A stretch of 64,000 nt of DNA from positions 2,976,001-3,040,000 of the forward strand of contig NZ_CP123967.1 of assembly GCF_029917005.1 (NCBI RefSeq), given 5' to 3'. The notes under the pieces were generated by a model, which worked only from the letters and a program-made list of their open reading frames with translations, had not been told where the DNA came from and did not search any database. Shown here piece after piece: positions 45,821-54,221 of this stretch. Made by a program: the position numbers and the translations under genes. Every line of letters begins with the position of its first letter. The first letter of the stretch is position 1. Source of the stretch: Tessaracoccus lacteus (GTDB lineage Bacteria > Actinomycetota > Actinomycetes > Propionibacteriales > Propionibacteriaceae).

Positions 45821-46873
45821 GTGACCACCCCCGGACGCGACGGCCACGGGCGCCGCCAACGCATCAGCACCCGCGAGGTTGCCGCGCGCGCCCAGGTCTC
45901 GATCGGCACGGTCTCCAACGTCCTGAACTACCCCGACCGCGTCCTGCCAGCCACGCGCGAGCGCGTCGAGGAGGCCATCCGCGAACTCGGCTGGGTACCG
46001 AACAAGCAGGCGCGCGACCTCCGGGCCGGCCGGAGTCAGACCATCGGGCTGGCCGTGATGGACGTCACGAACCCCTTCTTCGCCGACCTCCTCCGCGGCG
46101 CCAACTCCGCCCTCGAAGCAGCCGGCTACCGCACGGTGATCGGCGATGCCGACAACGACCTCGACCGCCAGCAACGGATCCTGCACGGCTTCCTCGAGCA
46201 ACGCGTGCGCGGCGTCATCCTCGGCCCGATCGGCCTGGAGGCGGCGGACCTCGACGAGCTGACGCACGCGGGCATCAACACCGTCCTGGTCGACCGCGTC
46301 CTCGAGGGGGGCATTTGCTGCACCGTGGGCGTCGACGACGTCGCGGGCGGCCGGATCGCGGTCGAGCACCTCCTGGAGCGCGGGCATCGCCGGCTCGCCA
46401 TCGTCGGCGGCAGGTCGACGCTTGCCCAGGTCCGCGACCGCCGCCTCGGGGCCCAGGATGCCGCCGACGCGGCCGACGCGAGCCTGCTGTCGATCTCCAC
46501 GGACCAGCTCGACTTCGCCGGGGGCCGCCGGGCAGCCGGGGAGCTCGCTCTGATGGACCCGCACGAGCGCCCGACCGGGGTCTTCTGCACCAACGACCTC
46601 GTCGCGGTCGGGCTGCTGCAGGGGCTCATCGTCCACGGCCTGCGCGTGCCGGACGACGTCGCGATCGTCGGCTACGACGACATCGACTTCGCCGCGGCCG
46701 CGGCGGTGCCGCTGTCGTCTGTCGGGCAGCCGCGCCGCAGGCTGGGTATCACTGCGGCCGAGCTGCTGATCGCAGAGTTCGACGCGACCGCGAACGGGCC
46801 GGCGCACGTCCACCAGGCCGTCCAGTTCACCCCCGAGCTGGTCGTCCGCGATTCCAGCGCCCCCGCACACTGA
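45821..46873 (+). CDS. LacI-family repressor of rhamnose genes
   Basis: Repressor of 350 residues, counted from GTG 45821 because a -10 box overlaps the earlier GTG 45812. The helix-turn-helix and hinge read STREVAARAQVSIGTVSNVLNYPDRVLPATRERVEEAIRELGWVPNKQARDLRAG (about 15-70). The periplasmic-binding-like core follows, ending GYDDIDFAAAAAVPLSSVGQPRRRLGITAAELL. Divergent from the transporter operon and directly upstream of rhaI; two matching operators lie in front of these. Inducer unknown, probably rhamnose or rhamnulose. Confidence 0.93.
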   Translation: MTTPGRDGHGRRQRISTREVAARAQVSIGTVSNVLNYPDRVLPATRERVEEAIRELGWVPNKQARDLRAGRSQTIGLAVMDVTNPFFADLLRGANSALEAAGYRTVIGDADNDLDRQQRILHGFLEQRVRGVILGPIGLEAADLDELTHAGINTVLVDRVLEGGICCTVGVDDVAGGRIAVEHLLERGHRRLAIVGGRSTLAQVRDRRLGAQDAADAADASLLSISTDQLDFAGGRRAAGELALMDPHERPTGVFCTNDLVAVGLLQGLIVHGLRVPDDVAIVGYDDIDFAAAAAVPLSSVGQPRRRLGITAAELLIAEFDATANGPAHVHQAVQFTPELVVRDSSAPAH

Positions 46874-46912
46874 TCCTTGACTCATCCGGAGGCGGAGGGT
46901 ACCTTCTCATTA

Positions 46913-46926
46913 TTGAAACGATTCAA
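46913..46926. promoter_or_regulatory. LacI-type operator O2 in front of rhaI
   Basis: TTGAAACGATTCAA, symmetric about CG. It begins 33 bp before ATG 46946, so a bound repressor would cover the likely transcription start of the catabolic genes. Confidence 0.8.
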
Positions 46927-46945
46927 CCCTTCGATGAGGAAGAGC

Positions 46946-48112
46946 ATGACTGCATTCGACGCCATCACGGACCAGCTCGCGCAGCAGGTCATTGAGGTCC
47001 CCTCGTGGGCCTACGGCAACTCTGGTACCCGCTTCCGCGTCTTCGGCTCCCCCGGGACCCCGCGCACGGTGTTCGAGAAGCTGGCCGACGCCGCCCAGGT
47101 CAACGCGTACACCGGCCTGGCGCCGAGGGTCGCGCTCCACTACCCCTGGGACAAGGTGGACGACTGGAAGGCCCTGTCTGACTATGCGGCGGAGGTCGGC
47201 GTCGAGCTCGGCACCGTGAACTCGAACACGTTCCAGGACGAGGACTACAAGTTCGGCAGTCTCGCGCACCACGACCCCGCCGTGCGCCAGAAGGCCATCG
47301 ACCACCACCTCGAGTGCATCGAGATCATGGACATCATCGGCTCCACCGACCTCAAGATCTGGCTGGCCGACGGCACGAACTACCCGGGCCAGGGCGACAT
47401 CCGCCGTCGCCAGGACTGGCTCGCCGACTCGCTGGCGAAGATCTACGCCTCACTCGGCGCCGAGCAGCGCCTCGTGCTGGAGTACAAGTTCTTCGAGCCG
47501 GCGTTCTACCACACCGACGTCCCAGACTGGGGCACGTCGTTCGCACACGTCAGCGCGCTGGGCGAGAAGGCGTTCGTCTGCCTCGACACGGGCCACCATG
47601 CCCCCGGCACCAACATCGAGTTCATCGTCGCGCAGCTCCTGCGGCTCGGGAAGCTCGGCTCCTTCGACTTCAACTCGCGCTTCTATGCCGACGACGACCT
47701 GATCGTCGGCGCCGCCGACCCCTTCCAGCTGTTCCGCATCATGTACGAGGTGCGTCGCGGCGGCGGCTTCGACCCGAACTCGGGTGTCGCGTTCATGCTC
47801 GACCAGTGCCACAACGTCGAGGACAAGATCCCCGGCCAGATCCGCTCCGTGCTCAACGTGCAGGAGATGACGGCCCGCGCGCTGCTCGTCGACACAGTCG
47901 AGCTGGAGGCCGCGCAGACCGCAGGCGACGTGCTGGGCGCGAGCGCGATCTTCATGGACGCGTTCTACACCGACGTCCGCGGCGACCTGGCTCGCTGGCG
48001 TGAGTCGCGGGGTCTGCCCGCCGACCCGATGAAGGCCTTCCGCGAGTCGGGCTACCTGGCGAAGATCGCCGAGGAGCGTGTCGGCGGCACCCAGGCCGGC
48101 TGGGGCGCGTGA
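46946..48112 (+). CDS. rhaI: L-rhamnose isomerase (RhaI type)
   Basis: Converts L-rhamnose to L-rhamnulose. The 388-residue chain starts at ATG 46946 behind GAGGAA; in-frame codons 46877 and 46934 are less well placed, one before the operator. Family blocks: PSWAYGNSGTRFRVFGSPGTPRTVFEKLADAA, then ALHYPWDKVDDW, LKIWLADGTNYPGQ and LVLEYKFFEPAFYHTD (metal Glu), CLDTGHHAPGTNIEF (metal His/Asp), SFDFNSRFYADDDL and VAFMLDQCHNVEDKIPGQIRS. This is the isomerase branch of Pseudomonas stutzeri and actinobacteria rather than E. coli RhaA. Confidence 0.95.
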   Translation: MTAFDAITDQLAQQVIEVPSWAYGNSGTRFRVFGSPGTPRTVFEKLADAAQVNAYTGLAPRVALHYPWDKVDDWKALSDYAAEVGVELGTVNSNTFQDEDYKFGSLAHHDPAVRQKAIDHHLECIEIMDIIGSTDLKIWLADGTNYPGQGDIRRRQDWLADSLAKIYASLGAEQRLVLEYKFFEPAFYHTDVPDWGTSFAHVSALGEKAFVCLDTGHHAPGTNIEFIVAQLLRLGKLGSFDFNSRFYADDDLIVGAADPFQLFRIMYEVRRGGGFDPNSGVAFMLDQCHNVEDKIPGQIRSVLNVQEMTARALLVDTVELEAAQTAGDVLGASAIFMDAFYTDVRGDLARWRESRGLPADPMKAFRESGYLAKIAEERVGGTQAGWGA

Positions 48113-48113
48113 C

Positions 48114-50579
48114 GTGGCGGTCATCGCCGTTGATCTCGGGGCGACGAGTGGCCGGGTCGTCCTGGCCACCGTCGCCGACGGGTCCGTCGCGCTGACCGAG
48201 GTCCACCGCTTCTCCACGGCCGCCCGCCAGACCGACGACGGGCTGCGCCTCGACATCGAGGGCGTGTTCGCCGAGGTCCAGCGCGGCATCACCGCCGCCG
48301 TCGAGGCCGCCGAAACGCCGGTGACAAGCGTAGGCATCGACTGTTGGGCCGTCGACTACGGTCTCCTCGACGCCGACGGCGCACTGCTCGACGAGCCGTA
48401 CAACTACCGCGACCCGCGCACCGCCGCGGGGCTGGCGGCCGTCCGCGAGCGCATCGGGCACGAGGAGCTCTACGCGCGTGTCGGCATCCAGGACAACGCG
48501 ATCAACACCATCAACCAGCTGATGCACGACGCCACGTCGGGTCGGCTGGCCCGGGCCGCAAGGTTCCTCATGCTGCCGGACCTGATCGGCTACTGGCTGA
48601 CCGGTCGCGCCGTCGCCGAGCGGACCAACGCGTCGTCGACGTCGCTGCTGAGCCCCGTCACGCGCGACTGGGACTGGGACGTCATCGACCGCCTCGGCCT
48701 GCCTCGCGGCGTGTTCCCCGAGTTGGTCGATCCGGGCGAGGTCGTCGGGACCATCACCGTCGGCGCGGCCGCCGGGGTGCCGCTGGTCGCCGTCGGCTCG
48801 CACGACACCGCGTCGGCGGTGGTCGCCGCACCGCTGCTGCGTACGGGCGACGTGTACCTGTCGTCGGGTACCTGGTCGCTCATCGGGATGGAACTCGACG
48901 CACCGGTCCTCACCGAGGCGGCGAGCGCCGCGAACCTCACCAACGAGGGCGGCGTCGACGGGACTGTCCGCCTGCTGAAGAACGTCATGGGCATGTGGAT
49001 CCTCTCCGAGGCGCTGCGCACCTGGGAGGCCGATGGCGCCCCCGAGGAGCTCACGGACCTCATCGCGCGGGCGGCCCACGTGAGTGACGCGCCGCGCTTC
49101 GACGCCACCAGCCCGGCCCTGCTCGCGCCTGGCGACATGCCGGCGCGGGTGAAATCCCTAGTCGGGGGCGATCCGCGCCTTGACGACCCGGCCATGTTCA
49201 CCCGCTCGGTGCTGGAGTCGCTCGCCGACGCCTACCGTGACACCGTCGACGAGCTGGTCGCGATCACCGGGCACCGGCCCGGCCGCATCGCGGTGGTGGG
49301 CGGCGGATGCCTGAACTGGCTGCTGTGCCGACTGACCGCGGAGCGCACCGGCGTCGCGGTGACCGCCGGCCCCGTCGAGGCAACCGCCATCGGCAACGTG
49401 CTCGTCCAGGCCCGGGCAACCGGCTTGATCACCGGAACCCTCGACGACCTCAGAAGGATCGTGATGAACTCTTTCCCCCTCACGCACTACCTCCCCCGTC
49501 CGACCGAGGAGCTCGCTGTCATCACCGCTCTGAGCAACGAGTTCGGCGCCGATCCCGCGTTCACCCGGGCCGGCGGCGGGAACTCGTCAGCCAAGGCCGA
49601 CGGTGTGCTGTGGATCAAACCGAGCGGAACCTCGCTGGCGACCATGACCGCCGAGGACCTGGTGCCCCTGGACCTCGACGTGCTCAACGGCTCACTCGAG
49701 GCCCCGGACCCCGACCCGTCGTTCGGTGACCCGGTCAACCACATCGCGGGCCTGGCTCGGCGCGACGAGGGCCCGCGTCGGCCCTCTGTGGAGATCCTGT
49801 TCCATGCGCTGATCCCCGACACGTACGTGTTGCACACGCATCCACTGATGATCAACGCGGTCACCTGCAACGCCGACGGTCGCGAGCTGACGGCACGCCT
49901 GTTCGGCGACGAGGTGCTGTGGGTGGACTACGTGGATCCTGGGCTACCGCTGGCCCGCCTGATCAAGCAGGAGCGCGAGGCGTTCACGGCTCGCACGAGT
50001 CAGGAGCCCCCGCGCGCCACGTTCCTGATGAACCACGGACTGATCGTCTCCGGCGCCACCGCCGAGGAGGTGCGCGAGACGAGCTATGCGATTCTCGGCA
50101 GGATCGAGACGGAACTGGCCGGGGCGAAGTCCCTTGTCAGCGCCGCTGAGGCGTTCCGCGCCGCGCGCGGGGCGGCCGCCGTCGCGACCGACGCCGGTCC
50201 GCTGGCCCGCGAGTTCCCGGTCTCGGAGGCGGGGGCCGCGTTCCTGACGGCCGGTCCGCTCATCCCGGACCAGATCGTCTACGCCGGCTCGTTCCCGCTG
50301 GTGGCCGCCGACGCCGAAGCCGTGCCCGCCGCGCTCGAGGCGTACCGGGCCGAGCGGGGTCTCGACCCCGTCGTGCTGGTGGTCCCTGGGGTCGGGGTGG
50401 CCGCCGTCGGGGACGCGGAGAAGACGGCCCGCACCGCCCTGGAGGTCTACGTCGACGCCCTGACGGTCGCGGAGGCCGCCAGCCGCCTCGGATCGGTGCG
50501 CGCCCTCGACGAGCGCGAGCGTCGCTTCATCGAGACCTGGGAGGCCGAGGCCTACCGCAAGCAGGTCGCCGCGTCGTAG
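48114..50579 (+). CDS. Fused rhamnulokinase and rhamnulose-1-phosphate aldolase
   Basis: One 821-residue chain performs two consecutive steps of L-rhamnose breakdown. Residues 1-450 are an FGGY kinase (RhaB type): AVDLGATSGRVVL, IDCWAVDYGLLD, LLPDLIGYWLTG, GSHDTASAV, SSGTWSLIG and the late IAVVGGGCLNWLL. Residues 451-821 form a class II aldolase: RAGGGNSSAKADGVLWIKPSGTSLA, the zinc pair HTHP (574-576) and NHGLIVSG. The kinase ends LDDLRRIVMNSF with no stop. An in-frame ATG (49464) exactly at the junction has AGAAGGA 6 nt upstream, so a free aldolase may also be made. Start at GTG 48114, 1 nt after the rhaI stop. A long helical terminator follows. Confidence 0.9.
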   Translation: MAVIAVDLGATSGRVVLATVADGSVALTEVHRFSTAARQTDDGLRLDIEGVFAEVQRGITAAVEAAETPVTSVGIDCWAVDYGLLDADGALLDEPYNYRDPRTAAGLAAVRERIGHEELYARVGIQDNAINTINQLMHDATSGRLARAARFLMLPDLIGYWLTGRAVAERTNASSTSLLSPVTRDWDWDVIDRLGLPRGVFPELVDPGEVVGTITVGAAAGVPLVAVGSHDTASAVVAAPLLRTGDVYLSSGTWSLIGMELDAPVLTEAASAANLTNEGGVDGTVRLLKNVMGMWILSEALRTWEADGAPEELTDLIARAAHVSDAPRFDATSPALLAPGDMPARVKSLVGGDPRLDDPAMFTRSVLESLADAYRDTVDELVAITGHRPGRIAVVGGGCLNWLLCRLTAERTGVAVTAGPVEATAIGNVLVQARATGLITGTLDDLRRIVMNSFPLTHYLPRPTEELAVITALSNEFGADPAFTRAGGGNSSAKADGVLWIKPSGTSLATMTAEDLVPLDLDVLNGSLEAPDPDPSFGDPVNHIAGLARRDEGPRRPSVEILFHALIPDTYVLHTHPLMINAVTCNADGRELTARLFGDEVLWVDYVDPGLPLARLIKQEREAFTARTSQEPPRATFLMNHGLIVSGATAEEVRETSYAILGRIETELAGAKSLVSAAEAFRAARGAAAVATDAGPLAREFPVSEAGAAFLTAGPLIPDQIVYAGSFPLVAADAEAVPAALEAYRAERGLDPVVLVVPGVGVAAVGDAEKTARTALEVYVDALTVAEAASRLGSVRALDERERRFIETWEAEAYRKQVAAS

Positions 50580-50590
50580 CCCGGACGCAC

Positions 50591-50626
50591 GTCGGCCCGC
50601 CGTCCTCCAGGGGACGGCGGGCCGAC
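50591..50626 (+). terminator. Terminator after the rhamnose catabolic operon
   Basis: Perfect 15-bp stem GTCGGCCCGCCGTCC (50591-50605) with its complement (50612-50626), 6-nt loop, 12 nt after the stop codon. Confidence 0.9.
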
Positions 50627-50638
50627 GGCGTGTCTGGG

Positions 50639-50758
50639 TCAGTCGGTGGCTTCGGCCCACAACTCCCGGCGGCGCCTGGCCGCACTGCGGTCGACGAGGC
50701 CGGTCACGGAGATCGCGATGGTCACCATCGCCATCAGCCAGAAGAACTTTCGGAACAT
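50639..50758 (-). CDS. Small membrane protein, 39 residues
   Basis: Short gene from ATG 50758, with a strong GGAGG at -8. The protein is FRKFFWLMAMVTIAISVTGLV followed by a basic, Arg-rich tail: one membrane helix with positive residues on both sides and no lipobox. The gene is convergent with the rhamnose operon and shares its terminator. Function unknown; similar short one-helix proteins often tune a membrane partner. Confidence 0.55.
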   Translation of the reverse strand: MFRKFFWLMAMVTIAISVTGLVDRSAARRRRELWAEATD

Positions 50759-50896
50759 GCCTCCACCATAGGCAGACGACGGGACCCCGTGGAAGGGGTG
50801 TTGGCGAAGATCAGACCGCGGTGCACCGTCGCGCCGCGGTTGGCAGTCCCAGGTCTGACCACCCCTGAGGACCCGCCGCATAGTCTGTGAGGCATC

Positions 50897-52108
50897 ATGT
50901 TCGACTTCCACTGGTCCACGGACGGCCGCCTGCTGACGCGAGACCTTGCCTTGGCCGGTGCGCTCGCGGCGGCGAGCATCCTGCCGCTGACGGTGGTGCC
51001 GGATGCGGGCTTCCTACCCAGGGCGGCCCTGTGGTCCGCGCTGATGTGTCTCTCGGTCGTCGCCCGGAGGGTGGCCCCGCGGCTGGCGCTGGGGATCGTC
51101 GCCGCTGCCGGCATCGGGATGGCTGTGACGGTGTCGGCGCCGGTTCCGGCGCTGTTCGCCGTGCCTGTCGTCGTGTACTCCGTCGGCCGATACGACAGGC
51201 TCTCCATGATGGCGCCCGTCGCACTGCTCGGAGTCGTCGGATCGATCGTCGGGCCCATGGTGTGGACGAGGACCCTCGAACAGGGCTATCAGTTCGTCGG
51301 CACCGCGCTGCTCGTCCTGGTGTGCGCGGCCGTCGTCGCGCTCTCCTACCTGGCCGGTCGGTTGGTGCGTCTGCGTCACTACACCGAGTCTCTGGACCGC
51401 GAGATCGCCACGGAGAAGTTCGTCGCTGCCCAGCGGCAGTCCGCGCAGGAGCTGGCGATCGCCGAGGGGCGGGCGCGCACCGAGGTGGCGCAGGAGCTGC
51501 ACGACGTGCTGGCCCACTCCCTGTCGATCATCGTCGTGCAGGCCGAGGGCGCGAAGGCCCTGACCACCAAGCGCCCGGAGGCCGCCGTCGAAGCTCTGGG
51601 TGTGATCGCGGACACGGGACGCAAGTCGATCGCCGAGGTGCGCCGCATCGTCGCGGTGATGCGGGGCGAATCGGAGACTCCCGACTTCGGCCCAGCCCCG
51701 ACGCTGAGCCAGATCCCGGACCTGGTCGCCGCATCCGGGGGCAGGGTGAGCCTGCGCGTCGAGGGGGAGCCGCCCGTAGTTCCGGAGTCGCTGGGGCTGG
51801 CCGGGTTCCGGGTCGTGCAGGAGTCTCTGACGAACGTCCTGAAGCACGCGGGGCCGACGGCGCATGCCGAGGTTGTCATGACCTACTCCCCACAGGAGGT
51901 CGACATCGTCGTGCGGGACGATGGGATCGGCGTGCTCTCGAGCAGCGATGGCCACGGCTCCGGTGTCCGCGGGATGCGGGAGCGCGTCCAGGCGATGGGC
52001 GGCACGTTCCGGGCGGGGCCGCGATCGGGGGGCGGCTTCGAGGTGCACGCACGACTGCCGCTACCGAGCCAACTGGGCACGAGCTGGCTGAGAGGAACGA
52101 ACAGATGA
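50897..52108 (+). CDS. Sensor histidine kinase, NarL-partner type
   Basis: Membrane sensor of 403 residues. Five or six helices occupy about 15-160. The dimerisation/phosphoacceptor helix has EVAQELHDVLAHSLSIIVVQAEGA with phosphorylated His202. A short ATPase domain at the end shows the N box (VVQESLTNVLKHAG) and DDGIGVLSS, then GVRGMRERVQAMGG. The signal is unknown. The start at ATG 50897 follows TAGTCT at 50881 by 10 nt. Stop overlaps the regulator start (ATGA), so the pair is translated together. Confidence 0.93.
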   Translation: MFDFHWSTDGRLLTRDLALAGALAAASILPLTVVPDAGFLPRAALWSALMCLSVVARRVAPRLALGIVAAAGIGMAVTVSAPVPALFAVPVVVYSVGRYDRLSMMAPVALLGVVGSIVGPMVWTRTLEQGYQFVGTALLVLVCAAVVALSYLAGRLVRLRHYTESLDREIATEKFVAAQRQSAQELAIAEGRARTEVAQELHDVLAHSLSIIVVQAEGAKALTTKRPEAAVEALGVIADTGRKSIAEVRRIVAVMRGESETPDFGPAPTLSQIPDLVAASGGRVSLRVEGEPPVVPESLGLAGFRVVQESLTNVLKHAGPTAHAEVVMTYSPQEVDIVVRDDGIGVLSSSDGHGSGVRGMRERVQAMGGTFRAGPRSGGGFEVHARLPLPSQLGTSWLRGTNR

Positions 52109-52752
52109 TCAGGGTGTTGCTGGCCGACGACCAGGCGCTGGTGCGCTCCGGATTCCGGATGCTCATCGACTCCGCGGACGACATGACCTGCGTCGGCGAG
52201 GTCGAGAATGGACGCGACGCGGTGGCGCTCGTGAAGACCCGCCCGGTCGACGTGGTGCTGATGGACATCCGCATGCCGATCATGGACGGCACTGAGGCGA
52301 CGCGCCAGATCGCGGCGCTGGGACTCGACACCAAGGTTCTCGTGCTGACCACCTTCGACCTGGACGAGTACGTCTTCGCGGCCATCCGCAACGGGGCAAG
52401 CGGGTTCCTGCTGAAGGACGCACTCCCCGACGAGTTGCTCGGCGCCATCCGCGCTGTGGCGGAGGGCGACGCGGTCGTCGCACCGTCGACCACGCGGCGC
52501 CTGCTTGACCACTTCGCCGACCTGCTTCCCCAGGCGGGAGCGAAGCAGGACGACCGGCTGGCCGTGCTGACCGAGCGCGAGCGCGAGGTGCTCGTCGAAG
52601 TGGCCCGCGGGTCGAACAACCAGGAGATCTCGCAGCACCTCTACATGGCCGAGGGAACCGTCAAGACGCACATCGGCCGGCTGCTGAGCAAGCTCGGAGC
52701 CCGCGACCGCGTCGGCCTTGTCCTGATCGCCCACGAGGCCGGCATCCAGTAG
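52105..52752 (+). CDS. NarL/FixJ-family response regulator
   Basis: DNA-binding partner of the histidine kinase, 215 residues. The receiver has RVLLADDQALVRSG (acidic pair at 9-10), phosphorylated Asp54 in VVLMDIRMPIMDG, then TTFDLDEYVFAAI and GFLLKDALP with Lys near 103. The C-terminal LuxR-type helix-turn-helix is LTEREREVLVEVARGSNNQEISQHLYMAEGTVKTHIGRLLSKLGARDRVGLV. Target genes are not visible; no transporter of the usual kind is adjacent on this strand. Confidence 0.95.
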   Translation: MIRVLLADDQALVRSGFRMLIDSADDMTCVGEVENGRDAVALVKTRPVDVVLMDIRMPIMDGTEATRQIAALGLDTKVLVLTTFDLDEYVFAAIRNGASGFLLKDALPDELLGAIRAVAEGDAVVAPSTTRRLLDHFADLLPQAGAKQDDRLAVLTEREREVLVEVARGSNNQEISQHLYMAEGTVKTHIGRLLSKLGARDRVGLVLIAHEAGIQ

Positions 52753-52799
52753 GGGCCGGCCCCGCCTGCCACCCTCGCAGGTCCCTCCCCCTTGCCCTC

Positions 52800-52829
52800 A
52801 CCGTGCACAAGAGTGGCTTTTGTGCACGG
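52800..52829. repeat. Palindromic intergenic repeat, family with CCGTGCACAA ends, copy 3 (short)
   Basis: Only the ends are kept: CCGTGCACAA, a short centre (GAGTGGCTT), TTGTGCACGG. Probably an internal deletion of the longer copies at 22851 and 40406. It lies between the convergent response regulator and MFS genes. Confidence 0.65.
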
Positions 52830-52877
52830 AACGGAACTGGGGTGGGGCGTCTGGGCAAGAGTGGAGCAGGCCGGACG

Positions 52878-54218
52878 TCAGGCCCGGGTCGGGACCAGGT
52901 CCTCCGTGCCCTTCTCGAACTCAGCGGCGCCGAGGCGACGCCGCGACGCTGCCAGAACCGCCGCACAGCCGAAGTAGACCAACGCCATGACGACGAAGGC
53001 GGTGGTGGACAGGCCGCTCGACGGGAGGACGAACGCCGCGACGACTCCCGCCAGCACGAAGGCGCCGTTGAAGGTCATGTCGTAGAACGTGAAGACCCGC
53101 CCCTTGTAGCCCTCGTCGATGTGCGCCTGCACGATGGTGTCGACGCAGATCTTGAACGACTGCACACCCAGGCCGATGAGGAAACTCCCGAGGTACAAAG
53201 CCCACTGGGCCGACGTGCCGGACACGGCCACCGTGACGACCCCGGCGCCCACCAGCAGCGCGAACCCGGTGCGGGCCAGCCCCAGCCGGCGCACCAGCAC
53301 GGGCACCAGAGGGGCCGACAGGATGAACCCGGCACCGGTGAAGACGCCCCACACGGTCAGGTCGGCGAGCGCCGCGTCGGGCTGGTCGATCGGGTGCCAG
53401 ATGTTGCGCGCGGCCAGGATGATCGCGACGCTGAGCAGCCCGAACAGCAGCCTGGTCACGCCCATCAACGACAGCGCGACGACGGCCACCCCGCGCGACG
53501 CCAGGTGTCGGCCCGCCTCACCGAGCCCGGACAGGACCTCCCGCACGCCTGAGGAGTCGCGTGATTCCGTCGCCGACGGGCCGAGCGCGTCTCGCGCGAA
53601 CCCGCGGCACCGCAGCACCGAGCCGACGAACAGCACCGCTGCCAGCCAGAAGACCAGGGCGTTGGCCCCGTCGGCGCCCAGTGTGTCCGCGAAGGCGAAC
53701 CGCGCGGCGATTCCCACGACTGCGCCGATGACGACGCCGAGCGGGCCGACCGTCGGCACGATCGAGCTCGCGGTGAGGTACTCATCCTCCTCGACGGTGT
53801 GCTGCAGCCCAGCCGACAGGCCGGCCAGCATGAACCGGTTGATGCTCATGGCCACGAGCAGCGCCCCGAACAGCACCACGCTCCAAACCCCGCCGGTGCT
53901 CCCGGTGAAGATGACGACGCCGATGGTCACGGACAGCACCGCCCGCGCGACATCAGACCACAACGCCACGTCGCGTCTCGACCAGCGGTCTAGTAGCGGT
54001 GACACGAAAGGCCCGATGACGGTGAACGGCAGCAGCGTCAGGGCAAGCACGCCGGCGATGGCCCATGCGTCGGGCTGGGATGTCGGCGAGAAGAGGATGT
54101 AGCTCGCCATCCCCACCTGCAGCGTGCCGTCGGCCGCCTGGCTCAGGATGCGCAGGGTCAGCAGACGGCGGAAGGCTGCGTGCCTCCACAGGCGCCGCAG
54201 GGCAGAGATGAGCGTCAA
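52878..54218 (-). CDS. Major facilitator superfamily transporter
   Basis: Twelve-helix transporter of 446 residues. The A-motif region between helices 2 and 3 reads SPLLDRWSRRDVALW and a matching stretch lies in the second half, VLVRRLGLARTGFALL. Start is probably TTG 54218, 3 nt after the TerC stop, with GGGGA nearby. Because of that spacing it is most likely co-transcribed with terC and thus under the same leader element. The substrate is unknown; a metal-related role is only suggested by the company. Confidence 0.85.
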   Translation of the reverse strand: MTLISALRRLWRHAAFRRLLTLRILSQAADGTLQVGMASYILFSPTSQPDAWAIAGVLALTLLPFTVIGPFVSPLLDRWSRRDVALWSDVARAVLSVTIGVVIFTGSTGGVWSVVLFGALLVAMSINRFMLAGLSAGLQHTVEEDEYLTASSIVPTVGPLGVVIGAVVGIAARFAFADTLGADGANALVFWLAAVLFVGSVLRCRGFARDALGPSATESRDSSGVREVLSGLGEAGRHLASRGVAVVALSLMGVTRLLFGLLSVAIILAARNIWHPIDQPDAALADLTVWGVFTGAGFILSAPLVPVLVRRLGLARTGFALLVGAGVVTVAVSGTSAQWALYLGSFLIGLGVQSFKICVDTIVQAHIDEGYKGRVFTFYDMTFNGAFVLAGVVAAFVLPSSGLSTTAFVVMALVYFGCAAVLAASRRRLGAAEFEKGTEDLVPTRA

Positions 54219-54221
54219 GGA

